Positions 17,664 to 27,330 are shown, counted from the stretch's first letter. The stretch: DNA of 46,547 bases from JBCDCB01 sp039182735 (GCA_039182735.1 JBCDCB010000028.1:1-46547); one strand, 5' to 3'. Numbers and translations: made by a program. Notes: generated by a model not told the origin, from the letters alone.

Positions 17664-20600
17664 CCACGCTCGTAGAACCGCAGGGGGCGCTCGCGGCAAA
17701 GGCGCCGGCGCGCGTGAAGAAAGTGGTCGTGCTGGGTTCGTCGGCGTTGAAGATCGGCGAGGCCGGTGAGTTCGATTACTCGGGGAGCCAGGCGATCAAG
17801 GCGCTGGCCGAAGAGGGCATCGAGACGGTCCTGATCAATCCGAACATCGCGACGATCCAGACGAGTGAGGGCTTGGCGGATTCGGTGTACTTCCTGCCGA
17901 TCGAGCCGGGATTTGTCGAACGCGTGCTCGAGAAGGAAAGGCCCGACGGGCTGCTGCTCTCCTTCGGCGGGCAGACGGCGCTCAACTGCGGCGTCGCGCT
18001 GCACGACTCGGGCGTGCTCGAACGCCTCGGCATACGTGTGCTCGGCACGCCGGTGGACACGATCAAGACGACGGAGGACCGCGACCTCTTCGTGCGCTCG
18101 CTGGACGAGATCGGCGTGCACACGCCGCGCAGTCGGGCGGCGTCCAGAGTGGACGAAGCCATCGAGTTCGCGCACGAAATCGGCTACCCGGTCATGCTGC
18201 GGATCGCGTTCGCGCTGGGCGGGCTCGGGAGCGGGCCGTGCTTCGATGAAGATGAGCTCAAGGACCGGGCGGGGCGCGCGCTGGCGCACACCGGACAGGT
18301 GCTCGTCGAGGAGTACCTCGCGGGGTGGAAGGAAGTCGAGTACGAGGTCGTCCGCGACCGCTTCGACAACTGCCTGACCGTGTGCAACATGGAGAACTTC
18401 GACCCGCTCGGGATCCACACCGGCGAGTCGATCGTCGTCGCACCGAGCCAGACGCTCGACAACCACGAGTACCACATGCTCCGCGAGATCGCCGTGCGCA
18501 CCGTTCGCCACCTCGGCGTGGTCGGCGAATGCAACATCCAGTACGCGCTCGACCCGAGCAGCCGGGCGTACCGCGTCATCGAGGTCAACGCCCGCCTGTC
18601 GCGCTCGTCGGCGCTGGCGAGCAAGGCAACGGGGTACCCGCTCGCGTTCGTCGCGAGCAAGCTCGCGCTCGGGTACGGGCTCGATGAACTTCCGAACGCG
18701 GTGACGCGGAAGACTTCGGCGTTCTTCGAGCCGGCGCTCGACTACTGCGTCGTGAAGATGCCGCGCTGGGACCTCAAGAAGTTCAGACGCGTGTCGCAGC
18801 GCATCGGCTCGAGCATGAAGTCGGTCGGCGAGGTCATGGCGATCGGACGCTCGTTTGAGGAGGCCTTCCAGAAGGCGATCCGCATGCTCGACATCGGGGC
18901 CCGCGGGCTCGTCGCCAACGGCACCGACTTCGAGTTCGGCGATCTGGAGGAAGAACTCACTCAGCCGACGGATCAACGGGTGTTCGCGGTCGTCGAGGCC
19001 ATGCGCCAGGGCTGGAGCGTCGATCGCGTGCACGAGTTGAGCCGCATCGACCGCTGGTTCCTGGAACGCATCCGGCACGTGCTCGACCTCGAGGGCGCAC
19101 TCAAGGTGTACGGCAGCAACGACGAGATCCCGCCCGAGGCGCTGCTCGAAGCCAAGCGGGCGGGCTACAGCGACAAGCAGGTCGCGGTGCTCACCGATCG
19201 CTCCTTTGAAGACGTCTGGGAAGCGCGCGAGCAGCACGGCATCAAGCCGAGCGTGCGTCAGATCGACACGCTCGCGGCGGAGTTCCCCGCCAAAACGAAC
19301 TACCTCTATCTCACGTACCACGGGGATGACGACGACATTGCGCCGGATCCGAGCGGGGAGCACGACAAGGGGACGGTGCTGATCCTGGGCTCGGGGACCT
19401 ACCGGATCGGTTGCTCGGTGGAGTTTGACTGGTGCTGCGTGAACGCCGCGCGCACGCTGCGCAAGCTCGGCTACAAGACGGCGCTCGTGAACTACAACCC
19501 GGAGACGGTCAGTACGGACTATGACGAGTCGGACTTCCTGCTCTTCGACGAGATCAGCCACGAGAGCGTGCGCGAGATCTACGAGCGGCTCGACGCGAGC
19601 GGCGTCATCGTGTCGATGGGCGGGCAGATCCCCAACAACCTTGCCCTCAAGTTGCACGACTCGGGTCTGCGCATCCTCGGGACGTCCGCCGACTCCATCG
19701 ATTCCGCCGAGAACCGGCACAAGTTCAGCAGCCTGCTCGACGACCTGAAGATCGATCAGCCCGATTGGGCCGAGCTCAACACGATCGAAGAGGCGAAGAG
19801 GTTCGCCCGCGACGTCGGGTACCCGGTGCTCATCCGCCCGTCGTACGTGCTCTCGGGTGCCGCGATGGCGGTCGCAACGAACGACGGGGAGCTCGAGACC
19901 TACCTCGATCGCGCGGCGCTCGTGACGCCGGACTACCCGACGGTCATCAGCAAGTTCCTCGTCAACGCGAAGGAACTCGAGTGCGACGCGGTCGCGAAGG
20001 ATGGCGAACTCATCGTGTACGCGATCAGCGAGCACGTGGAGAACGCCGGCGTGCACTCGGGCGACGCGACGCTCGTCTTCCCGGCGCAGCGCACGTATCT
20101 CGAGACGATGCGGCGCATCCGCAAGATCACCCGCGAGGTGGCGAAGCGGCTCAAGATCAACGGCCCCTTCAACATTCAGTTCATCGCCAAAGAGAACGAC
20201 GTCAAGGTGATCGAGTGCAACCTGCGCGCGTCGCGATCGTTCCCGTTCGTTTCCAAGGTCATCAAGCACAACTTCATCGACGCGGCAACCCGGGCGATCG
20301 TGGGCGAGCCCGTCAGCAAGCCCGAGAAGGGTGCGTTCGACCTCAACTACGTCGGTGTCAAGGCGCCGCAGTTCTCGTTCACGCGTCTCGAAGGGGCCGA
20401 CCCGCTGCTCGGCGTCGAGATGGCCTCGACCGGCGAGGTCGGTTGCATCGGCGACGACTTCAACGAAGCCTTCCTCAAGGCGCTTGTCTCCGTCGGGTTC
20501 AAGCTCCCCGTCAAGAGCGTGCTCGTGTCCGCGGGCCCGATCGAATCGAAGGCCGAGCTGCTCGCGCCGCTGCGCACGCTCCGCAGGAAGGGCGTCACGC

Positions 20601-20911
20601 TGTACGGCACCGACAAGACCGCCAGCTTCCTGCAGGACAACGACATCGATGTGCAGCGTGTCGAGTGGCCGCTCGAGACCGACGGCGCCTCGGCGACGAC
20701 ACTCATCCAGGAGGGCGGCGTGGACCTCGTCATCAACATCCCGAGCAGCGAGCAGGAGCGCGAGATCACAAACGGATATCGCATCCGCCGCGCGGCGGTC
20801 GATTACGCCGTCCCGCTCATCACCAACCGGCAGGCAGCCACGCGGTTCATCGACGCGCTCGTGCGCGGCGCCGAGAGCGGGCTGCAGGTCAAGGCCTGGG
20901 ATGAGTACTAA
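17660..20911 (+). CDS. carB: Carbamoyl-phosphate synthase large subunit, CAD-like motif style
   Basis: 1083 residues, the normal length: two ATP-grasp halves, an oligomerisation segment and a C-terminal allosteric MGS-like domain. It makes carbamoyl phosphate from bicarbonate, ammonia and two ATP. The first half opens with KIGEAGEFDYSGSQAIKAL and LINPNIATIQTSEGLAD. The middle holds GTYRIGCSVEFDWCCVNAAR and NYNPETVSTDYDESDFLLFD, and later SGAAMAVA and HVENAGVHSGDATLV. By memory these wordings follow the eukaryotic CAD/CPSase II type more closely than E. coli CarB, where QACEFDYSGTQA is usual. The allosteric domain is present (GTDKTASFLQDN, INIPSSEQE). The ATG overlaps the carA stop. Confidence 0.95.
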   Translation: MTTLVEPQGALAAKAPARVKKVVVLGSSALKIGEAGEFDYSGSQAIKALAEEGIETVLINPNIATIQTSEGLADSVYFLPIEPGFVERVLEKERPDGLLLSFGGQTALNCGVALHDSGVLERLGIRVLGTPVDTIKTTEDRDLFVRSLDEIGVHTPRSRAASRVDEAIEFAHEIGYPVMLRIAFALGGLGSGPCFDEDELKDRAGRALAHTGQVLVEEYLAGWKEVEYEVVRDRFDNCLTVCNMENFDPLGIHTGESIVVAPSQTLDNHEYHMLREIAVRTVRHLGVVGECNIQYALDPSSRAYRVIEVNARLSRSSALASKATGYPLAFVASKLALGYGLDELPNAVTRKTSAFFEPALDYCVVKMPRWDLKKFRRVSQRIGSSMKSVGEVMAIGRSFEEAFQKAIRMLDIGARGLVANGTDFEFGDLEEELTQPTDQRVFAVVEAMRQGWSVDRVHELSRIDRWFLERIRHVLDLEGALKVYGSNDEIPPEALLEAKRAGYSDKQVAVLTDRSFEDVWEAREQHGIKPSVRQIDTLAAEFPAKTNYLYLTYHGDDDDIAPDPSGEHDKGTVLILGSGTYRIGCSVEFDWCCVNAARTLRKLGYKTALVNYNPETVSTDYDESDFLLFDEISHESVREIYERLDASGVIVSMGGQIPNNLALKLHDSGLRILGTSADSIDSAENRHKFSSLLDDLKIDQPDWAELNTIEEAKRFARDVGYPVLIRPSYVLSGAAMAVATNDGELETYLDRAALVTPDYPTVISKFLVNAKELECDAVAKDGELIVYAISEHVENAGVHSGDATLVFPAQRTYLETMRRIRKITREVAKRLKINGPFNIQFIAKENDVKVIECNLRASRSFPFVSKVIKHNFIDAATRAIVGEPVSKPEKGAFDLNYVGVKAPQFSFTRLEGADPLLGVEMASTGEVGCIGDDFNEAFLKALVSVGFKLPVKSVLVSAGPIESKAELLAPLRTLRRKGVTLYGTDKTASFLQDNDIDVQRVEWPLETDGASATTLIQEGGVDLVINIPSSEQEREITNGYRIRRAAVDYAVPLITNRQAATRFIDALVRGAESGLQVKAWDEY

Positions 20912-21770
20912 GCCGATGAGCGCCACATCACTGACCGTCGCGTTGTTGACCGAGTCGTTCTTTGGCGATGGCGCCGGCGAGCGTCTGACCGAACGCCTGC
21001 GCTCCGCACGGGGGCAGGGCGCCGAACTTGCCGTGCTCCCGGAACTCGGCGCACAGGCGTGGGTGTGCGCCTCGAAACAGTCGCGCGAGCAAGACGCGGA
21101 GCGGGAAGACGGCCCGCGCGTCGCGATGCAGCGGAACGCCGCGCGAGACGCCGGCGTCGCACTGATCGGCGCTTCGATCACCATCGACCAGCCGACCGGC
21201 GAGCGGCGCAACCGCGCATTTTTTGTTGATTCAATGGGCGACGTCCGCGCGACCTACGACAAGGTGCACCTGCCGGAAGAGACCGGGTACTGGGAGACGT
21301 CGCACTACGAACCGGGCGATCGGATGGCCCGCCCGGTCGAATGCCTCGGCATGCGCGTCGGCATGCAGATCTGCTCAGACGCGAACCGACCCATGGGCTC
21401 CCACCTGCTCGGTGCGATGGGCGCCGAGATCATCGTCATCCCGCGCGCGACCGAGGGCGCCTCGTGGGATCGCTGGCGACCGGTCATGATCGCCAACGCC
21501 CTGACGTCGTGCGCCTACGTCATCTCGGTCAATCGCCCGGGCGGCGAGGCGGGCGCGGAAGACGCCGCGATCGGTGGGCCGAGCGTCGCGATCTCGCCGC
21601 GCGGCGAGATGCTCGTCGAATCGGACGAACCGATATCGCTCATCACCTGCGAACGATCGGTTGTAGACGAGGCGCGCACGCGATATCCGGGGTATCTCGC
21701 GATCAAGTCGAGCCTGTACGCGGAGGCGTGGCAGGAAGCCCCGCCACGCGAGCGCCCGCACGGCGGGTAA
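20901..21770 (+). CDS. Nitrilase/C-N hydrolase family protein coupled to the pyr operon
   Basis: A 289-residue cytosolic enzyme of the nitrilase superfamily with the Glu-Lys-Cys triad: Glu in VLPELGA, Lys in YDKVHLPEE and Cys in MQICSDANRP. The family hydrolyses amides, carbamoyl amides or nitriles. The substrate cannot be read from the sequence. The start at 20901 overlaps carB by 11 bases and has AAGG six bases upstream. An ATG at 20916 (MSATSLT) is equally reasonable. Position at the end of a pyrimidine operon suggests an amide or ureido compound linked to nitrogen or pyrimidine metabolism, but this is inference. It converges on the lipoprotein gene only 3 bases away. Confidence 0.85.
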   Translation: MSTKPMSATSLTVALLTESFFGDGAGERLTERLRSARGQGAELAVLPELGAQAWVCASKQSREQDAEREDGPRVAMQRNAARDAGVALIGASITIDQPTGERRNRAFFVDSMGDVRATYDKVHLPEETGYWETSHYEPGDRMARPVECLGMRVGMQICSDANRPMGSHLLGAMGAEIIVIPRATEGASWDRWRPVMIANALTSCAYVISVNRPGGEAGAEDAAIGGPSVAISPRGEMLVESDEPISLITCERSVVDEARTRYPGYLAIKSSLYAEAWQEAPPRERPHGG

Positions 21771-21773
21771 ACG

Positions 21774-22250
21774 TCAGAAGGCGCGCCGGATCCGCTTCAC
21801 GTTCGCGGTCGGGTTCGCCGGTGAACCGTTCGTCGAGGGGTCCCAGCGCATGCCGAGCGTCTGCCAGCCGATGGGCGTCTTGGCATCAGAGGCGACGTCC
21901 ATGATGAAACCCTTGGGCAGTTCGTCGTAGCGTGCGATGACCCAGACGTTGGGCTTGACGTCGAACTCGCCGCCGCACGCGGTGGGGTCCCAGATCGCGT
22001 TCACCTTGATCCAGCCGTGCGGGACCTTGTTGCCGGCGCAGATGCGGTGCGTCTCGAAGCTGTGCCCCATGGTGGCCGGCGCGAGCCCGCCCTGCTGACG
22101 CTGGGCGACCTGCTCGACTTCTTCCGGGCTGAGTCCGGCGGCGTCCCACCCCCCGCTCTTCCCGCTGCCGCAGCCGGCGGCGAGGGCGAGCATCGAGGCG
22201 CTGAGCGTCAGGGCGAGCACGGATCCGGCGGTCGAACGGTTCGCGGGCAT
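21774..22250 (-). CDS. Small lipoprotein, unknown function
   Basis: 158 residues. The signal sequence has an Arg near the N-terminus, then LALTLSASMLALAAGC, a lipobox with the lipid-bearing Cys at residue 27. The mature part begins with a Gly/Ser linker and a short acidic helix (SPEEVEQVAQRQQ). It continues with a soluble domain rich in Trp and Pro, with KVPHGWIKVNAIWDP and IGWQTLGMRWDP segments that look like a repeated strand pair. No family recognised. The ATG at 22250 has GAGGAG nine bases upstream. It is divergent from elbB with 108 bases between the starts, which must contain both promoters. Confidence 0.8.
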   Translation of the reverse strand: MPANRSTAGSVLALTLSASMLALAAGCGSGKSGGWDAAGLSPEEVEQVAQRQQGGLAPATMGHSFETHRICAGNKVPHGWIKVNAIWDPTACGGEFDVKPNVWVIARYDELPKGFIMDVASDAKTPIGWQTLGMRWDPSTNGSPANPTANVKRIRRAF

Positions 22251-22358
22251 GCTGGGTCTCCTCTTCCGGTCGATGGTTCGCGACAGGATACCGCGCGCCG
22301 ATTCACGCCGCGCGCGTAGACTTGTTCCGCCGAACTCAACCGGACACGGAGACCCAGC

Positions 22359-23030
22359 ATGCACGTCGGCGTGATTCTGAGCGGTTGCGGAGTATTCGAC
22401 GGGAGCGAGATCCACGAGGCGGTCGCCGTGCTGCTATCGCTCGATCGGCGCGGCGTCCGAGTCACCTGTCTCGCCCCCGAGGGCGAACTCGACGAGATCG
22501 ACCACCGCACCTCCGAAGCCACCGGTGCGAAGCGATCGATCCTCACAGAGTCCGCGCGGATCGCCCGCGGCGAGATCATGCCGCTCTCCGACGTCAAGGG
22601 CGGGGACTTCGACGCGATCGTCCTGCCGGGCGGCTTCGGCGCCGCCAAGAACCTGTGCTCGTTTGCGATGGATGGTGCGGCGTGCGGCGTCCATCCGGAC
22701 GTGGAGCGTGCGCTGGTCGAGGCGCACGAGTCGGGCACGCCGATCGGGTTCGCCTGCATCGCGCCCGCCGTTGCGGCTCGCGTGTTCGGCCCGCGCGAGA
22801 CGAACCCCACGCTGACCATTGGCACCGATGCCGCCACCGCGGCGGGCTTGACCGAACTCGGCGCGACGCACCAGGAGGCCGAGCCCGACGCGATCGTGAT
22901 CGATGACGCGAACCGAATCGTTTCGACGCCGGCGTACATGAGCGCCACGCGTGTGAGCCAGGTCTTCGACGGGATCGACGCGATGGTCGAACGGGTGCTG
23001 GAGATGGCGAATCAGACCGCGAGCGCCTGA
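22359..23030 (+). CDS. elbB: ElbB-like DJ-1/PfpI-superfamily protein
   Basis: A 223-residue class I glutamine amidotransferase-like fold. It matches the ElbB/ES1 branch: VGVILSGCGVFDGSEIHEAV at the start, LPGGFGAAKNLCSFAMDG in the middle, and the elbow IGFACIAPAVAARVF with the conserved Cys. ElbB-type proteins have been linked to glyoxalase activity and to isoprenoid synthesis, but the physiological role is not settled. The ATG at 22359 has CGGAG about 9 bases upstream. The last 19 bases overlap the convergent RND gene. Confidence 0.9.
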   Translation: MHVGVILSGCGVFDGSEIHEAVAVLLSLDRRGVRVTCLAPEGELDEIDHRTSEATGAKRSILTESARIARGEIMPLSDVKGGDFDAIVLPGGFGAAKNLCSFAMDGAACGVHPDVERALVEAHESGTPIGFACIAPAVAARVFGPRETNPTLTIGTDAATAAGLTELGATHQEAEPDAIVIDDANRIVSTPAYMSATRVSQVFDGIDAMVERVLEMANQTASA

Positions 23031-26000
23031 GCCGGTGCGTCCGGTTCCGCCCGATCGAGCCGCGACATCCACGCGACGATGCGGTACGCCGACGGGATGA
23101 AGAGGACCGCGATGAGCGTTGCGCCGCCGATCCCGCCGGCCATCACGATCGCGAGCGAGGGCCAGAAGTCGCCGCCCACGAACAGCAGGAGCGGAAGGAA
23201 CCCGCCGATGGTGGTCAGCGTGGTTGAGACCACGTGCCGCAGGCAGCCCATGATGACGCGCGCGATCGCGTCGGGATCGCCCGCGCGAGCGCGCGGATCT
23301 TCGCGGATGGCGGCGAGCACGACGATGCTGTCGTTGAGCGCCACGCCGATGAGCCCGAGCGTGCCGAGGATCGTGTTGAAGCTGATCGGGAACTGGATGG
23401 CCCAGGTCGCGAGCATCGCGAGCCCGACGGACAGCAGGGCAACAATCGCGAGCACGCCGGCGAGCGCGACGCTCTTGAACGCGAGGATCAGTACCGCCGC
23501 CATCAACGTGACAAGGATCGGCAGGTAGAGCATGAGGTTGCCGGTGGCGTCGGCGTCCTGCTCGGCCGCGCCGCCCAGTTCGATGCGGTACCCGACCGGG
23601 AGCCCATCGGACGCCGCTTCGTGCTCGGCGAGGACGCGGTTGCCGATGTCGATCGCCAGCGCGCCCGGCGCGGTGTACGCCTTGATGGTGTTCGACCGCT
23701 CGCCGTTGTAGCGCGTGATCGCGCCGCGCTCCGGGCGCAGCTCGATCCGGGCGATCGAGGGCAACGGCACCCATTCTCGCTCGGGGCCGATGAGCACGGT
23801 GGACGCGATGTCGCGCAGGCTCCCTCGCTGCGCATCGAGCGCGCTCACGCGGACGGGCATCTCTTCCAGTTGCTCGAGCACGCTGCCGCCGGTCGCCCCC
23901 TCATACATCGATGCCACCTGCTCTGCCACGTCATCGAGCGTAAGCCCCGCCACACGGGCGGCGTCCTCATCGACGTCGATCCACAGCTTCGGCTCCGCGC
24001 GCTCCATCGTCATCTGCGTGTGCAGCACGTCGGGGTCCTGCTTCAACGCGAGACGGAGCTCTTCGCCGATCGCCTGCAGCGTCGCGGTGTCGGGCCCGAT
24101 GACGCGGTACTCGATATCCGCGACGACGGGCGGCCCCTGCCCGAACTGCCTCGTCACCGTTTGCGCTTCAGGCAGATCGTCGTCGAGCGAAGCCTGGATG
24201 CTCCGCACGAGCCGTTTTGTCGCCTCCATCGATTTGGTCTCGATCACCGCGTGCGCAAACGACGACTGCCCGTCCTTGTCTTCGATCAGGTTGTACCAGA
24301 CGCTCGGGAAGCTGGCCCCCACGAGCCAGTGCACGCGTTCGACCCCGTCGAGTTCACGGATGATCGACTCCGCGCGTTCGGCAAGGCGTGCGGACTCTTG
24401 CGAGGACGTCTCGCTGCCCATCCACAGCTGCACGTGCAGCATGTCGCGATCGACGGGCGGGAAGAACGAATCGCCGAGCGTGCGCGCGAGCACAAATCCG
24501 AGCAGCGCCGGCGACATGGCGATCGCCGCGAGCGCGACCGGGGCGCGAAGACCGCGCCGCAGACCGGACTCGAGCCGGCGGGCGATCGGCTTGCTGGTGA
24601 CGCCGTCCCGCCACCAGCGCGGCGGCCGCTCCGCGCTGGGCGTGAAGATCCCCGCGAGCGCCGCGATCACCGTCATGGAGAGCGCGAACGAGATGGTCAC
24701 CGCATAGATGACCGACTGACCGATCGAGCCGACGAAGTCGCCCGCGCCCCCGGGCAGCAGCAGGATCGGCGCGAAGGCGAAGACCGTGGTCAGCGTCGAG
24801 GCGAGCAGCGGGCCGAAGAGGTGGCGCATCGAGGACGAAACGGCTTTGGCGCGCCCGAGCCCCTTGCGGATGCGTGATGAGACCTCGTCGGTGACCACGA
24901 TCGCGTTGTCGATCAGCAACCCGAGCGCGATGATCATGCCGAAGATGCTCATCTGATGCAGGCTGTTGCCGCTCGCCTGGATCGCGACGAGCGTCACGCC
25001 GACGACCAGCGGCAGAGCGCTCCCGATGATGAGCGCCTGCCGGATGCCCATGGTCAGCCACACGACGAAGATGATGACCACCACGCCCGCGAGCAGGTTG
25101 CCGCCGAGCTCGATCAGGCGCGCGCTCGTATATCGCTCCTGATCGAAGACCGTCGCGATGTCAAGACCGCCCGCGCGATCGGTTCGAACGCGATCGACGA
25201 CTTCGTCCACCGCACGGGCCCACGCGTCGGCCCGCGCGCCGCTGCCCATGCGGGCCGCGACGATCACGCTCGGGACGCCGTCGGTCGATGCCAGTTCTCG
25301 CCGGGGGGTTCGAACCGCGCGATCCACGAGCGCAACGTCACCGACCCGGACGACCGAGCCGTCGTCGGTCTCGACGATCGGCACCTCGCGCACACGCGCG
25401 ACGGAATCGAGCTCGCCGCGCACTTCGAGCAGCACATCGCTCGTCTCTGAGCGCAGCACACCCGCCGATCCTTTGCTGTCGGCGCGCTCGATGCGTGCCG
25501 CGATCTGCGGCACGGTCAACGCGAGGTCGCTCAGCGCGTCTCGATCGATCCGCACGCGCAGCTCTTCCTCCGCTTCGCCGTAGAGCCGTACCAGTTCCGT
25601 GTTCGGGACAGCGCGCAGACGGTCCGCGAGTTCCTCGGCGACGCGTCCGAGCAGGCCGGGGCTCGCATCGCGCGCGTCCGGCGCACTAACGGCGAGGATC
25701 CTCGTGTACGCGACCGGATCGCGCTTGTCGTCGAAGTCCATCGGGCCCGCTCCGGGTGGCAGGAAGGGCTGGACGTCGCCGATTTTGTCGCGGATCTCAC
25801 TGAACGCCGCGTCCTTGTCCTCTTCGCCGATCGATTCCTTGAGCTCGATCGAGACGACGGAGATCCCGGCGCGCGACGTCGATTCGATACTCAGGATCGA
25901 GTCGATCTCCTCGAGCGCGTTCTCGATCGGCTCGGAAACCAGCGTTTCGATCCGCTGCGCCGACGCCCCGGGGAAGGGCGTGAGGATCATCGGGTTGCGG

Positions 26001-26125
26001 TTGACGATGCGCGGGTCTTCGAGACGCGGCATGGAAAGCAGCGCCGAAAGACCGCCGACGATCGCCAGCGCGATCGTCAGAACGAGCACATATCGATTGC
26101 GAAAGAAGAGCGGCGCACGCGTCAT
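23012..26125 (-). CDS. RND-family efflux permease
   Basis: A 1037-residue inner-membrane pump of the AcrB/MexB superfamily with the usual duplicated layout. TM1 (RYVLVLTIALAIVGGLSALL) is followed by a large periplasmic loop, a block of six helices, then the second TM, loop and helix block. TM4 reads LGLLIDNAIVV, where AcrB-type pumps have D-D; the second acid is Asn here, a variant also found in other RND branches. QFPISFNTILGTLGLIGVALNDSIVV is the matching second-half helix. The start overlaps the adaptor stop by four bases, so adaptor and pump are co-translated. No outer-membrane factor gene is in the window. The substrate is unknown. Confidence 0.93.
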   Translation of the reverse strand: MTRAPLFFRNRYVLVLTIALAIVGGLSALLSMPRLEDPRIVNRNPMILTPFPGASAQRIETLVSEPIENALEEIDSILSIESTSRAGISVVSIELKESIGEEDKDAAFSEIRDKIGDVQPFLPPGAGPMDFDDKRDPVAYTRILAVSAPDARDASPGLLGRVAEELADRLRAVPNTELVRLYGEAEEELRVRIDRDALSDLALTVPQIAARIERADSKGSAGVLRSETSDVLLEVRGELDSVARVREVPIVETDDGSVVRVGDVALVDRAVRTPRRELASTDGVPSVIVAARMGSGARADAWARAVDEVVDRVRTDRAGGLDIATVFDQERYTSARLIELGGNLLAGVVVIIFVVWLTMGIRQALIIGSALPLVVGVTLVAIQASGNSLHQMSIFGMIIALGLLIDNAIVVTDEVSSRIRKGLGRAKAVSSSMRHLFGPLLASTLTTVFAFAPILLLPGGAGDFVGSIGQSVIYAVTISFALSMTVIAALAGIFTPSAERPPRWWRDGVTSKPIARRLESGLRRGLRAPVALAAIAMSPALLGFVLARTLGDSFFPPVDRDMLHVQLWMGSETSSQESARLAERAESIIRELDGVERVHWLVGASFPSVWYNLIEDKDGQSSFAHAVIETKSMEATKRLVRSIQASLDDDLPEAQTVTRQFGQGPPVVADIEYRVIGPDTATLQAIGEELRLALKQDPDVLHTQMTMERAEPKLWIDVDEDAARVAGLTLDDVAEQVASMYEGATGGSVLEQLEEMPVRVSALDAQRGSLRDIASTVLIGPEREWVPLPSIARIELRPERGAITRYNGERSNTIKAYTAPGALAIDIGNRVLAEHEAASDGLPVGYRIELGGAAEQDADATGNLMLYLPILVTLMAAVLILAFKSVALAGVLAIVALLSVGLAMLATWAIQFPISFNTILGTLGLIGVALNDSIVVLAAIREDPRARAGDPDAIARVIMGCLRHVVSTTLTTIGGFLPLLLFVGGDFWPSLAIVMAGGIGGATLIAVLFIPSAYRIVAWMSRLDRAEPDAPAQALAV

Positions 26126-27264
26126 GAACCGCCCCGTTCGTTTCGATCCGCCTCGACGGAGACCCGCAGCCCCGGAACGATTCGGTGGCGACCGACCTCG
26201 ACGACCGATTCACCGGGTTCGAGCGGGCCGCGGACGTACACCCGATCGTCGCCCGTGTGGAGCAGTTCGACTTCGCGGCGCGCCAGCTTGCCACGCCGAT
26301 CGTCGTCGATCGACTCTACAACGTACACGGCCCAGAGCCCGCGCGCGCTCTCGCTCAACGCGGACATCGGCAGCCAGACGCCGCGCGTTTCGATCTCACT
26401 CGTGAGTATCAGTTCCGCGATGTCGCCCTCGCGCAACCCGTCGAGCGAAGCGTCGAGCTCGAATCGGACCTGCACGCTGCGCGAACCGGGTCTGCGTTCC
26501 GGAAGAACGGAAATCGCCGTCGCACGGATCGACCGACCTCGCACGATCAGCGTGTACCGCTCACTTGGAACGATTGAATCGATGGCCTCGCCGCCGACGC
26601 CGATGCGCGCCTCGGGTCGTTCGCGCTCGAGCAGGCGGAAGACGCGCTGGCCGCTCGACACCACGTCTCCTTCATCCGCGAGCCGTTCGGCGACGATGCC
26701 GTCGAAGGGCGCGACGAGGATCGACTTGGCGAGTTCGACGTCGATGCGCGCGATCGCGGCGCGCGCTCGTGATGCCGAAGCCATCGCGGCGATATGCCCC
26801 TGTTCCGCATCGTCGAGTTCCTGATCATTCGCGCCGCGCTGCGCGTGTGACCGGCGGACGCGCTCGAGTGTCAGCCGCGTCAACTCGGCCTGCGCCTCCG
26901 ATTGCTCGAGCAGTGCGTCGAGCTCCGCACGCTCCGCGTCGAGCCGGGCGGTATCGAGTTCGGCAATCGGCTGGCCGCGCGGGACGACGTCGCCGTCGTC
27001 CGCGAGCACGCGTATCACGAGACCGGCGCGGTCGAACGCCGCATCGGCCCGGCGTCGCGCCTCGACACGCCCCAAGAACGACCGTTCAACCTCGTACGAC
27101 GCCGCCCACTGCACGCGGAGCGTGTCCACCGCGAGCACCCGCTCCGGCTTCGGCGGCTCCGGATGGCGCGACGGATCGGTCACGATCGCGGCGCCCGCGA
27201 TCAACGCGCCCGTGAGCACAAGCGTGGCGACGGTGATCCCGAATGTCATCAGCCGCTGCTTCAT
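26122..27264 (-). CDS. Membrane-fusion (periplasmic adaptor) subunit of the RND pump
   Basis: 380 residues. An N-terminal signal-anchor (FGITVATLVLTGALIAGAAIV) is followed by the biotinyl-lipoyl half-motif AGLVIRVLADDGDVVPRGQPIAELD. A helical hairpin spans about residues 115-175. The second half-motif is ILVAPFDGIVAERLADEGDVVSSGQ, then beta-barrel and membrane-proximal domains. It bridges the inner-membrane pump to an outer-membrane factor. AAGGAG lies seven bases before the ATG. The 119-base gap upstream holds a palindrome shared with the tetR promoter, so control by the neighbouring TetR protein is likely. Confidence 0.92.
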   Translation of the reverse strand: MKQRLMTFGITVATLVLTGALIAGAAIVTDPSRHPEPPKPERVLAVDTLRVQWAASYEVERSFLGRVEARRRADAAFDRAGLVIRVLADDGDVVPRGQPIAELDTARLDAERAELDALLEQSEAQAELTRLTLERVRRSHAQRGANDQELDDAEQGHIAAMASASRARAAIARIDVELAKSILVAPFDGIVAERLADEGDVVSSGQRVFRLLERERPEARIGVGGEAIDSIVPSERYTLIVRGRSIRATAISVLPERRPGSRSVQVRFELDASLDGLREGDIAELILTSEIETRGVWLPMSALSESARGLWAVYVVESIDDDRRGKLARREVELLHTGDDRVYVRGPLEPGESVVEVGRHRIVPGLRVSVEADRNERGGS

Positions 27265-27317
27265 CGCGAGGCTCCTTCATCGGGACCGTGTTCGAGCAAT
27301 GACGCGTGCCCGGTTTC

Positions 27318-27330
27318 TGACGATTCGTCA
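27318..27330. promoter_or_regulatory. Putative TetR operator in front of the efflux operon
   Basis: TGACG-ATT-CGTCA is a perfect 5+3+5 palindrome, 54 bases before the adaptor start. On the transcribed (minus) strand it reads TTGACGAATCGTCA, which shares TTGACGAWYCGTCA with the site upstream of tetR. The matched pair beside a tetR gene is the evidence. Confidence 0.65.

Noticed and set aside
17447..21211. A 1254-codon minus-strand open frame across carA and carB
   Set aside because: Antisense to two clearly recognised enzymes. The composition (Arg/Val/Asp/His-rich) is that of a GC-rich mirror frame with no recognisable domain.
23234..24877. A 547-codon plus-strand frame inside the RND permease
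   Set aside because: Antisense to a well-supported RND pump; Arg/His-rich with no membrane segments.
24930..24960. Asp-Asn instead of Asp-Asp in TM4 of the RND pump as evidence of inactivity
   Set aside because: The same DN variant occurs in other RND branches, so it does not show loss of function.
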